Assembly (NCBI GenBank): GCA_900115795.1 | Contig: FOXT01000004.1 | Coordinates: 62,001 to 126,000 of the forward strand | Length of the DNA: 64,000 nucleotides | Reading direction: 5' to 3' | DNA from: Lachnospiraceae bacterium XBB1006 | Lineage (GTDB): Bacteria; Bacillota; Clostridia; Lachnospirales; Lachnospiraceae | Part shown: piece after piece, positions 17,601 through 23,657 of the stretch | Numbering within the stretch: position 1 is the first letter of the stretch | Layout: each line of letters starts with the position of its first letter | Program-made: the position numbers and the translations under genes | Notes under the pieces: model-generated | Told to the model about the DNA's origin: nothing | The model's input: the letters and a program-made list of their open reading frames with translations, nothing else | Database searches by the model: none

Positions 17601-19040
17601 AAGGGAAATAAAGAGCCGGATATTGACTTAAACTTCTCCGGCGACTACCAAAGTAAGGCCCACAAGTATACCGAGGTTATCTTTGGAGATGGACAGACCT
17701 TCCGTGCTGGAACCATCGGAACCCTTGCGGAAAAAACAGCTTTTGGATACGTAAAAAAATATTACGAAGAACGCGGTGTACACAAACGTACGGCAGAAAT
17801 TGAGCGGATTGTGCAGGGATGTGTTGGCGTTCGACGTACAACCGGACAGCATCCGGGTGGTATCATAGTGCTTCCTTTGGGTGAAGAAATTTACTCTTTT
17901 ACACCGGTGCAGCATCCGGCAAATGATATGACAACCGATATTATTACAACACATTTTGATTACCATTCCATTGACCACAATCTTTTAAAGCTTGATATTT
18001 TAGGACACGATGATCCGACCATGATTCGAATGCTTGAAGACTTGACTGGAATTGATGCAAAGGGAATTCCTTTGGATGATGAAAAAGTAATGTCGTTGTT
18101 TCAAAACACCTCTGCGTTAGGAATTATGCCGGAAGATATTGGCGGATGTCCTATGGGATCGTTGGGAATCCCGGAATTTGGTACGGACTTTGTTATACAG
18201 ATGTTGGTAGATACCAAACCACAATCCATTTCGGACTTAATTCGTATTTCCGGATTGTCCCACGGAACAGACGTGTGGCTTGGAAATGCACAAACCCTGA
18301 TTGAGGAAGGAAAAGCGACCATTGCCTCTGCAATTTGTACACGAGATGATATTATGACGTATCTAATTAGTATGGGGATTGAAAGTGAGCAATCCTTTAC
18401 CATCATGGAGGCAGTTCGTAAAGGAAAAGGGTTAAAGCCGGAGTGGGAGGAAATTATGACCGAACACGGCGTTCCGGATTGGTATATTTGGTCTTGTAAA
18501 AAGATTAAATATATGTTCCCAAAAGCACATGCGGCAGCATACGTTATGATGGCGTGGCGCATTGCCTATTTTAAAGTATATTATCCGCTGGCCTATTATG
18601 CAGCTTATTTTTCCATTCGTGCCAGTGCATTTAATTATGAGTTAATGTGTCAGGGACCGGAAAAATTAAAGTTTTTTATGAAACAGATAGAATCCCAAGA
18701 ACAAATATCCAAAAAAGATGAGGATGTCTTAAAAGATATGCGAAATGTAATGGAAATGTATGCAAGAGGATTTGAGTTTTTGAAAATCGATGTGTATAAG
18801 GCAAAAGCCAGGCGTGTATCGATTATTGATGGAAAGCTAATGCCTCCGTTAAGTTCCATAGACGGCATGGGAGGAAACGCGGCGGACGCCGTGGTAGAGG
18901 CAGCAAAGCAAGGAGAATTCTTATCCAAAGATGATTTTAAATCGCGAACAAAAGTTTCTCAGACCTGTATTGACTTGATGTCGGAGCTGGGAATTTTAGA
19001 GTTGCCGGAAAGCAATCAGCTGTCACTTTTTGACTTTTAA
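14610..19040 (+). CDS. polC: DNA polymerase III alpha subunit, PolC type
   Basis: The 1476-residue Gram-positive replicative polymerase. Domains in order: N-terminal domain (1-190), charged linker (about 190-235), OB fold (about 262-350), PHP domain (from about 369, VELHCHTKMSDMDG) interrupted by the 3'-5' proofreading exonuclease (about 455-620, FDLETTG and HNAEFDMGFV), then the rest of PHP, palm, fingers and a C-terminal part. A four-cysteine zinc site (CSEC...CPNCG) lies at about 944-975. Catalytic carboxylates are in PDIDLNFSG near 1003-1011. Starts 3 nt after ispG. A hairpin 6 nt beyond the stop is shared with the convergent gene. Confidence 0.97.
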   Translation: MAKKFFDVFGDLKLDAELTSLLQDVEIEKISTNSARDFLRVYFSSPRLIFKQKIYTIEEELKKQIFRNTNVQICIIEKFHLSKQYRPSTLFADYKESMLLELHHKNALLYSVLETAKIAFEDDSTMKLTLKKTLVSEELEPQLVEYLNKVFLERCGLSVIIDTDYYASDWALHEEENERQIKQRVQQIMGNSSFGQRKEEEEEALPNNMEEKEKGGKHTAKAESKGETTEKTGKKSGPRPVVMSNNPDVVYGRDFDTEAMEISEIEGEIGEVTIRGCILSVDSREIRNERTILMFNITDYTDTICFKMFAANEQVSEIMAGVCKGGFFKVKGTVMTDRYDHELTLQNIFGIKKIPDFRVSRMDTAVNKRVELHCHTKMSDMDGVSDAKEIVKRAVAWGHKAIAITDHGNVQAFPEAFHAIRDMKDAETRVIYGVEGYLVDDTKGMVVNSKGQSLEDTYVVFDLETTGLSAISDTIIEIGAVKVEAGVITDRFSTFVNPKVPIPFRIEQLTSINDEMVMNAPTIDVVLPQFMEFCKGAIMVAHNAEFDMGFVSAECEKQGIPCEFTVVDTVAMARTLIPTIAKYKLDQVAKALKIDLGHHHRAVDDAECTAHIFIKLCERLKDAECYNLDAANALAQSSEDTIRKLPQYHVILLAQNEVGRVNLYRLVSFSHLKYFHRFPKIPKSLIERYREGIIVGSACEAGELYQAIVRQKSSRELANIVNFYDYLEIQPLANNEFMIRGEDPMFESVEDLKNINKRIVKLGESFKKPVVATCDVHYLDPEDEIYRRIILVGKGFEDEPSALYLRTTEEMLKEFEYLGREKAMEVVVENTNKIADMCEYIEPVRPDKCPPVIPDSDKTLRSICYRKATSIYGDPLPKVVEERLERELTSIIGNGFAVMYIIAQKLVWKSNEDGYLVGSRGSVGSSFVATMAGITEVNPLPPHYYCSECHYSDFESEEVKALAGRSGCDLPKKKCPNCGKELVREGFDIPFETFLGFKGNKEPDIDLNFSGDYQSKAHKYTEVIFGDGQTFRAGTIGTLAEKTAFGYVKKYYEERGVHKRTAEIERIVQGCVGVRRTTGQHPGGIIVLPLGEEIYSFTPVQHPANDMTTDIITTHFDYHSIDHNLLKLDILGHDDPTMIRMLEDLTGIDAKGIPLDDEKVMSLFQNTSALGIMPEDIGGCPMGSLGIPEFGTDFVIQMLVDTKPQSISDLIRISGLSHGTDVWLGNAQTLIEEGKATIASAICTRDDIMTYLISMGIESEQSFTIMEAVRKGKGLKPEWEEIMTEHGVPDWYIWSCKKIKYMFPKAHAAAYVMMAWRIAYFKVYYPLAYYAAYFSIRASAFNYELMCQGPEKLKFFMKQIESQEQISKKDEDVLKDMRNVMEMYARGFEFLKIDVYKAKARRVSIIDGKLMPPLSSIDGMGGNAADAVVEAAKQGEFLSKDDFKSRTKVSQTCIDLMSELGILELPESNQLSLFDF

Positions 19041-19045
19041 AATTG

Positions 19046-19073
19046 CCGGAGGTTATTTGCTAATAACCTCCGG
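19046..19073 (-). terminator. Perfect 12-bp hairpin between convergent genes, including the 3' codons of the DUF5050 gene
   Basis: CCGGAGGTTATT (19046-19057) and AATAACCTCCGG (19062-19073) with a 4-nt loop. On the minus strand it is followed by CAATTTTAAAAG, a short T-run, so it best serves the minus-strand gene, whose last codons and stop form one arm and the loop. On the plus strand no T-run follows, so termination of polC here is less certain. Confidence 0.65.
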
Positions 19074-20081
19074 ATTAAATACGGCAATCGTCGATGACCC
19101 GGAACAAGGGATGTAATAAAAGGTACTAAGATCCTGGAATTTTGAAAAATAAACATAGGATGCGGTAACATTGATGTTCGCATAGTTGCCGGATAGCAAT
19201 TCTTTGAATTCGCTTCCGTCGGTTTTTATACGACAAAGAGCCGGTTCTTCGGAGTTACGTTGGTAGTACAAATAACTTCCGGCCAAATTAAAACAATCAA
19301 TTCGACTCCGGTCTAGTACAACCTTTTCCTGCGTTGACAGGTTCATTTTTGATAAAGCATACCCCTCCGTAGGATCAATGTAGTATACGTATCCTTCGTT
19401 AACAATCGGATTATAAAAATTGCCGGTGATTAAATTGATATTGGTTTCGCTCTTCACATCAATACGGTGCAGGTTGTGATCGTCTTTCACGCCGGCATAA
19501 TATAATTCAGAACCGACGGAATCAACAGCAATAACAGGAGCATTGATGACCTGTTTTTTGTCTGTTCCGTCTAAGCGCACACGATAAAGGGTAGAAGCCT
19601 GTTTTTTATCATAATGTATGTAATAAATGTATTCTCCTAATTGAGTAGCGTATAAACAAGGGTCACCATCTAAATATTTCTTGTGCTTGCCATTTTTCTT
19701 GTCTACGCGACACAGTGCGCAAGTTTCAATATTTAGAAAAGAAAAAGAAGAAGAATGATCATCGCTGTTATTTCGGGTATAGGTTACATAATGATCATCC
19801 ACGTTGATGTAAGCAGTTCGATCGTTGGAAAGCTTTGTAAGGTCGCCTCCGGATCGGTTGACCGAATATAAAGCTAAATTGTCATTCGGATTGGAAAAAT
19901 AAACAATGCCATCTCGTTCGCAAAAATAGCCGCCATTATAAAGGTTTCCACCTAGATTACCGGTATTGTAATTTGTGGGAAACTTTGTTTGACGAAGCTT
20001 GTGATAAGTAAATAATCCTATGCCAATTACCAACACAAGAATGATGGGAATGGCGATGGATAAAATTTTAGATTTTTTCAT
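19053..20081 (-). CDS. DUF5050-type beta-propeller-like membrane-anchored protein
   Basis: 342 residues: an N-terminal transmembrane segment or uncleaved signal (about 5-26) and an extracytoplasmic region of repeated strands with recurring Tyr-rich motifs (GNLYNGGYFC, YIYYIHYDKK, SYLYYQRNS, SYVYFSKF), typical of DUF5050 six-bladed propeller-like folds. Function is unknown; such proteins may sense or bind ligands outside the cell. The ATG at 20081 has GGTAGG 8 nt upstream; an upstream GTG at 20090 overlaps that site and is less likely. It is a single gene convergent with polC. Confidence 0.75.
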   Translation of the reverse strand: MKKSKILSIAIPIILVLVIGIGLFTYHKLRQTKFPTNYNTGNLGGNLYNGGYFCERDGIVYFSNPNDNLALYSVNRSGGDLTKLSNDRTAYINVDDHYVTYTRNNSDDHSSSFSFLNIETCALCRVDKKNGKHKKYLDGDPCLYATQLGEYIYYIHYDKKQASTLYRVRLDGTDKKQVINAPVIAVDSVGSELYYAGVKDDHNLHRIDVKSETNINLITGNFYNPIVNEGYVYYIDPTEGYALSKMNLSTQEKVVLDRSRIDCFNLAGSYLYYQRNSEEPALCRIKTDGSEFKELLSGNYANINVTASYVYFSKFQDLSTFYYIPCSGSSTIAVFNPEVISK

Positions 20082-20119
20082 AACGCGCACCTACCTTTTT
20101 TATACTTATTTTTAGGTAT

Positions 20120-20248
20120 TTGCGAAACTGCTCTGCGGCGAATGCCGCATGAGCAATTTGCATAATAAATCGTCTCTGCAAGTTAACTTGCGAGAACGAT
20201 TTTTATGCAAATTCAACATGCCACGGTCGTGGCATAAGAGTTTCGCAA
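20120..20248. repeat. Four-way-junction structured intergenic element (possible palindromic repeat or ncRNA)
   Basis: A nearly fully self-complementary 129-nt stretch. The closing stem is TTGCGAAACT (20120-20129) / AGTTTCGCAA (20239-20248). Arm 1 is 20130-20154: 10 bp, one bulged T, GAAT loop. Arm 2 is 20157-20211: TTTGCATAA/TTATGCAAA, then AAATCGT/ACGATTT, CTC/GAG and GCAA/TTGC around a TTAA loop. Arm 3 is 20218-20235: ATGCCAC/GTGGCAT. It lies in the 5' regions of two divergent genes. No T-run follows on either strand, so it is not a simple terminator. It could be a REP/MITE-like palindromic element or a structured RNA; sequence alone cannot decide. Confidence 0.75.
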
Positions 20249-20297
20249 TTAACTAACTTATTTTTATTATAGCAAATTCAGGAAATGAGGTCAAAGA

Positions 20298-21113
20298 ATG
20301 AGTAAAAAGAAATATATATTTGTTGATTTGGATGGCACACTGCTAACCGATGAAAAAACCGTTTGCCAACGGAATCAGTTGGCAATTGAAAAAGCGATGT
20401 ACCAGGGGCATCATGTGATAACGACGACAGGTCGCCCTTTAGAATCTGCCATCATCGGCGCGAAAAACGCGGGACTGCAGAGGCCGGGCTGTTATATTTT
20501 ATCTTATAATGGTGGCCTGATTTACGAATGCGCCAGTCAGAGAACATTGTATGAGGAGACACTTTCTATGAAATGCGTGGAGAATATGTTTAAAAAAGCA
20601 AGAGAAGTCGGTATTCATATCCAGGCCTATTGTCAGGGAAAGGTTTGGTGCGAACAGGATTCCGAGGAAGTAAGGCATTATCATGCCAATGGAAAAATGC
20701 CCTATGAAGTACATCGTGACGTCCCCAAAGAATTAACTGAAAATACTCGAAAACTCATTGCGATTTCCTTTGATCATGAAAAATTAAAGGAATTTCAAAT
20801 GGAGACAAGAACGGTTTGGGAGAAAGACGCGGATACATTATTTTCTACACCGTTTTATTTGGAGATTTTGCCAAAGGGTGTTAGCAAAGGAAATGGAATT
20901 CGCCGTATGGCAAAGATTCTTTCCTTTGACATGGAGCAGACCATTGCAATTGGTGATGAAGAAAACGATATTTCAATGATAGAAGCAGCGCACCTTGGCG
21001 TTGCAATGAGCAATGCCATTGCAAAAGCCAAAGAGGCTGCAAACTATGTAACAAAAGCGGACAACAATGCCGGTGGAGTAGCAGAAGTAATCGAGCAATT
21101 TGTACTTGATTAA
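20298..21113 (+). CDS. Cof-type HAD-IIB family phosphatase
   Basis: A 271-residue haloacid dehalogenase-superfamily hydrolase of the Cof/YidA group. Motif I is FVDLDGTLLTDE (nucleophile Asp and general acid Asp). Motif II is TTTGRP, the conserved Lys is in EILPKGVSKGNGI, and motif IV is IGDEENDISMIEAA. The C2B cap lies between. It likely dephosphorylates small sugar or cofactor phosphates; substrate unknown. The 3' end overlaps the convergent PHP gene by 4 nt. Confidence 0.9.
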   Translation: MSKKKYIFVDLDGTLLTDEKTVCQRNQLAIEKAMYQGHHVITTTGRPLESAIIGAKNAGLQRPGCYILSYNGGLIYECASQRTLYEETLSMKCVENMFKKAREVGIHIQAYCQGKVWCEQDSEEVRHYHANGKMPYEVHRDVPKELTENTRKLIAISFDHEKLKEFQMETRTVWEKDADTLFSTPFYLEILPKGVSKGNGIRRMAKILSFDMEQTIAIGDEENDISMIEAAHLGVAMSNAIAKAKEAANYVTKADNNAGGVAEVIEQFVLD

Positions 21114-21976
21114 CGGATGTTCGCGGTAGATAAATGCAAAAATAGTTCATAGGGAACATATAAGTTGCCGCGTCCGGTGCCTAAATGGATATAGGACTTG
21201 TTGCTTCCGTGAAAATCGGAACCTCCGGTAATGAGCAAATCATATTTGCGTGCAAACGCTTTCATAGATTGTTCTTCGTTGTTATGGTAAGTGCTGTAAA
21301 TAGCTTCTATTCCATCAAGTCCCGCATCCTTTAAGGAATGAATCATGGAATTAAGTGCGGTGTTTGATAAATTGTAAAGTGGAGGATGCGCCAAAACAGC
21401 AAGTCCACCTGCCTTATGAATCAGGGCAATGGCATCCTGCGTAGACACTTTGTTTCTAGACACAAAACAGGGAGCATCATCTCCAAGATATTTTTTAAAG
21501 GCCGCATTCATGGTCTTTACCTGCCCGGTATCAAGTAGATAGCGGGCCATGTGGGCCCTGGTGATGACCGAATCAGGATATTGTGTTGCTAGTGCCTCTA
21601 AGGTAATAGATATGCCATGCGCCTGCAATTTTTCCACCATTTGTTCATTGCGATGACGGCGACTATGCAGATATTCTGACAAATAATGACGGAATTCTTC
21701 ATCCTTTTCGTTTACGTAGTAGCCAAGAAGATGGATTTCTTTTACGATATGATGATCGTTAGAAATGTATTCCGTGGACAATTCTACTCCGGGAACGAAA
21801 TTAATATTGGCAGTTTGACATAGCGTACGCATGGTTTCGTTCCCATCTATGCAGTCGTGATCGGTCAACGCAATGGCGCGTAGTTGAATTTTTTGCGCGT
21901 ATTCCACCAACTCTTTTACAGACAGGGTTCCATCGGAAAAGGTGGAGTGAACGTGTAAATCTATTGCATTTTTCAT
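21110..21976 (-). CDS. PHP domain phosphoesterase (RNase AM/YciV-like)
   Basis: A 288-residue PHP-domain protein. The N-terminus carries the metal-binding DLHVHSTFSDGT motif, followed by ALTDHDCIDG and a PGVELSTEY segment. A cap-like insertion is followed by LAHPPLY and TGGSDFHGSNK with the remaining ligands. Members of this family act as 5'-3' exonucleases on short RNAs or as 3',5'-nucleotide bisphosphatases. AGAGGTG precedes the ATG. It is monocistronic on the minus strand. Confidence 0.86.
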   Translation of the reverse strand: MKNAIDLHVHSTFSDGTLSVKELVEYAQKIQLRAIALTDHDCIDGNETMRTLCQTANINFVPGVELSTEYISNDHHIVKEIHLLGYYVNEKDEEFRHYLSEYLHSRRHRNEQMVEKLQAHGISITLEALATQYPDSVITRAHMARYLLDTGQVKTMNAAFKKYLGDDAPCFVSRNKVSTQDAIALIHKAGGLAVLAHPPLYNLSNTALNSMIHSLKDAGLDGIEAIYSTYHNNEEQSMKAFARKYDLLITGGSDFHGSNKSYIHLGTGRGNLYVPYELFLHLSTANIR

Positions 21977-22008
21977 AGGACACCTCTTTATTCGTAGTCT
22001 TTTTATCT

Positions 22009-22037
22009 ATTATAACATGATTACTTGCATAAAGTAA
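22009..22037 (-). promoter_or_regulatory. Predicted promoter for the PHP gene
   Basis: On the minus strand TTACTT (22037-22032), 17-bp spacer, then an extended -10 TGT-TATAAT (-10 at 22014-22009). It lies back-to-back with the infC promoter. Confidence 0.55.
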
Positions 22038-22048
22038 TAAAAATATCC

Positions 22049-22077
22049 TTGACATTCGTGAAAGATAGTGTTATATT
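22049..22077 (+). promoter_or_regulatory. Predicted sigma-A promoter for infC-rpmI-rplT
   Basis: Consensus TTGACA (22049-22054), 17-bp spacer, TATATT (22072-22077). Transcription would start near 22084 and give a leader of about 150 nt. Confidence 0.75.
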
Positions 22078-22083
22078 AGATAG

Positions 22084-22236
22084 GTCGAAAACAAAGCAGA
22101 GTTCCACTCTCACCTTAGCACGAGTAAGTGACTAAGCGTTCATAAGACGGATGATTTAGGTCGTATTATGAGGTGTGGATAGCTTTGCTAGCCACTTTTT
22201 TTGTGTGCTGATTTTATAAAATGGAGGTGTTTAAAC
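22084..22236 (+). promoter_or_regulatory. infC operon leader with internal terminator (L20-type attenuator)
   Basis: The leader ends in a terminator-like hairpin, GTGGATAGC (22175-22183) / GCTAGCCAC (22187-22195, one A-G mismatch), followed by seven Ts (22196-22202). It is 40 nt upstream of the infC start. A CACCT near 22111-22115 can pair with AGGTG at 22171-22175, giving a possible antiterminator. Premature termination controlled by L20 is known for this operon in Firmicutes; that this leader belongs to that family is inference from position and architecture. Confidence 0.65.
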
Positions 22237-22743
22237 ATAGCTGATTTAATGATCAACGAACAGATTCGTGATAAAGAGGTTCGTTTAATAGGAGAGAATG
22301 GAGAACAATTAGGTATTGTATCCACAAAGGAAGCTTTGAGAATGGCGGAAGATGCGGAACTTGACTTGGTTAAGATTGCGCCGAAGGCGGAACCGCCTGT
22401 ATGTAAGATTATTGATTACGGTAAATATAAGTACGAGCAGGTTCGGAAAGAGAAAGAAGCCAAGAAGAAGCAGAAGACGGTTGAACTCAAGGAAATTCGT
22501 ATGTCTCCAAATATTGACACGAACGATTTGAACACCAAGATTAATTCAGCAAAGAAATTCCTTACCAAAGGTGATCGTGTAAAGGTTACACTTCGGTTCC
22601 GTGGTCGAGAGATGGCTCATATGCAGCAGAGCAAATACATCTTAGAAGACTTTGCGAAGGCAGTGGAAGAGATTGCAGTAATCGAGAAAGCGCCGAAGGT
22701 TGAGGGAAGAAATATGTCATTGGTGCTGGCAAAGAAGAACTAA
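22237..22743 (+). CDS. infC: Translation initiation factor IF-3 (AUA start)
   Basis: A 168-residue IF-3. The N-terminal domain has INEQIRDKEVRLI and the VKIAPKAEPPVCKIIDYGKYKYE linker region; the C-terminal ribosome-binding domain follows. The start appears to be ATA at 22237: GGAGGTG at 22223-22229 is 7-9 nt upstream, whereas the first in-frame ATG (22249) is 21 nt from it, and no ATG, GTG or TTG lies at the right distance. infC classically uses rare starts (AUU in other bacteria) so that IF-3 represses its own translation. Confidence 0.94.
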   Translation: MADLMINEQIRDKEVRLIGENGEQLGIVSTKEALRMAEDAELDLVKIAPKAEPPVCKIIDYGKYKYEQVRKEKEAKKKQKTVELKEIRMSPNIDTNDLNTKINSAKKFLTKGDRVKVTLRFRGREMAHMQQSKYILEDFAKAVEEIAVIEKAPKVEGRNMSLVLAKKN

Positions 22744-22768
22744 CTAAACACTCAAGGAGGAATATATC

Positions 22769-22966
22769 ATGCCAAAAATGAAAACTAAAAGAGCTGCAGC
22801 AAAACGTTTCAAAGCTACAGGTACAGGAAAGTTAAAGAGAAACAAAGCTTTTAAGAGCCATATCTTAACAAAGAAGTCTACTAAGAGAAAGAGAAACTTA
22901 AGACAGGCTACCACCTGTGATCAGGCAAATGTTAAGACAATGAAGAGAATTTTACCATATTTATAG
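22769..22966 (+). CDS. rpmI: 50S ribosomal protein L35
   Basis: A 65-residue, strongly basic L35 with the usual [14 protein letters not shown] start, [15 protein letters not shown] core and a C-terminal MKRILPY. An AAGGAGGAA site precedes the ATG. It sits between infC and rplT in the universal infC-rpmI-rplT order. Confidence 0.97.
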   Translation: MPKMKTKRAAAKRFKATGTGKLKRNKAFKSHILTKKSTKRKRNLRQATTCDQANVKTMKRILPYL

Positions 22967-22992
22967 GTTGGAGTAAGTAAGGAGGAAATATC

Positions 22993-23349
22993 ATGGCAAG
23001 AATTAAAGGCGGTATCGGCGCTAAGAAAAGACATAATAGAGTATTAAAATTAGCAAAAGGTTACAGAGGCGCACGTTCTAAACAGTATCGTGTAGCAAAA
23101 CAGTCTGTAATGAGAGCATTGGCTACTTCTTATGCAGGTAGAAAAGAAAGAAAGCGTCAGTTCAGACAGTTATGGATTGCACGTATCAATGCAGCAGCCA
23201 GATTAAACGGATTGTCTTATAGCAAGTTTATGTACGGATTAAAGCTTGCAGGAGTAGATATGAACCGTAAGATGTTAGCAGAGCTTGCAGTAAATGATGC
23301 AGAAAGCTTTGCAACCCTTGCAGAACTTGCAAAGTCTAAACTTGCGTAA
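22993..23349 (+). CDS. rplT: 50S ribosomal protein L20
   Basis: A 118-residue L20, an early 23S rRNA-binding assembly protein and the known autoregulator of this operon in Firmicutes. Signatures: [18 protein letters not shown] with [19 protein letters not shown], and the [17 protein letters not shown] region. AAGGAGGAA precedes the ATG. A terminator follows at 23365. Confidence 0.97.
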   Translation: MARIKGGIGAKKRHNRVLKLAKGYRGARSKQYRVAKQSVMRALATSYAGRKERKRQFRQLWIARINAAARLNGLSYSKFMYGLKLAGVDMNRKMLAELAVNDAESFATLAELAKSKLA

Positions 23350-23364
23350 GTAACAGAAACAAAC

Positions 23365-23400
23365 GAACCGGTCACTGCATTCGCAGTGATTGGGTTCTTT
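23365..23400 (+). terminator. Terminator after rplT
   Basis: Two-part stem: GAACC/GGTTC (23365-23369/23393-23397) enclosing TCACTGC/GCAGTGA (23372-23378/23383-23389), followed by a short T-rich tract (TTTACTGTT). Confidence 0.7.
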
Positions 23401-23453
23401 ACTGTTACTAAAGTTGATAAAATAAAAACTTTTGAAAAAATTTAAAAAAGTGC

Positions 23454-23482
23454 TTGCAATTTTATGCTGAATGGTGTATGAT
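23454..23482 (+). promoter_or_regulatory. Predicted promoter for tRNA-Glu
   Basis: TTGCAA (23454-23459), 17-bp spacer, TATGAT (23477-23482). The A-rich upstream tract plus GTGCTTGCA matches the upstream part of the rpsB promoter. The expected start is a few bases before the mature tRNA. Confidence 0.65.
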
Positions 23483-23493
23483 ACTATTTGTAA

Positions 23494-23565
23494 GGCTCGT
23501 TGGTCAAGAGGTTAAGACGCCGCCCTCTCAAGGCGGAATCACGAGTTCAATTCTCGTACGAGCTG
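23494..23565 (+). tRNA. tRNA-Glu (anticodon CTC)
   Basis: A 72-nt cloverleaf: acceptor GGCTCGT/ACGAGCT (first pair G-U), anticodon stem CCGCC/GGCGG around loop CTCTCAA with anticodon CTC, and T-arm ACGAG/CTCGT around TTCAATT. It reads GAG (Glu). CCA is not encoded. It has its own promoter and terminator as a single-gene unit. Confidence 0.93.
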
Positions 23566-23570
23566 CTTTA

Positions 23571-23601
23571 AATGCAGAGCCATTTGGCTCTGCATTTTTT
23601 T
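23571..23601 (+). terminator. Terminator after tRNA-Glu
   Basis: 11-bp stem AATGCAGAGCC (23571-23581) / GGCTCTGCATT (23586-23596) with a 4-nt loop and a T-run reaching 23601. Confidence 0.9.
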
Positions 23602-23657
23602 GTGTCCACTAATAAAGAGAAGTAGGACAACATGTGTGTATGGAGGAGAAGGGCAAA

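Noticed and set aside
20120-20248. Interpretation of the structured element as a simple Rho-independent terminator
   Set aside because: Neither strand has a T-run directly after a stem, and the two flanking genes are divergent, so no transcript needs to end here.
22249-22743. infC starting at ATG 22249
   Set aside because: The ATG is 21 nt from the only Shine-Dalgarno site; ATA at 22237 has proper spacing and gives the usual IF-3 N-terminus. Kept as an alternative only.
23494-23565. Possibility that the tRNA is tRNA-Leu or tRNA-Ser because of CTC-like bases
   Set aside because: The variable arm is short and the 7-nt anticodon loop reads C-T-CTC-A-A, which gives anticodon CTC for glutamate.
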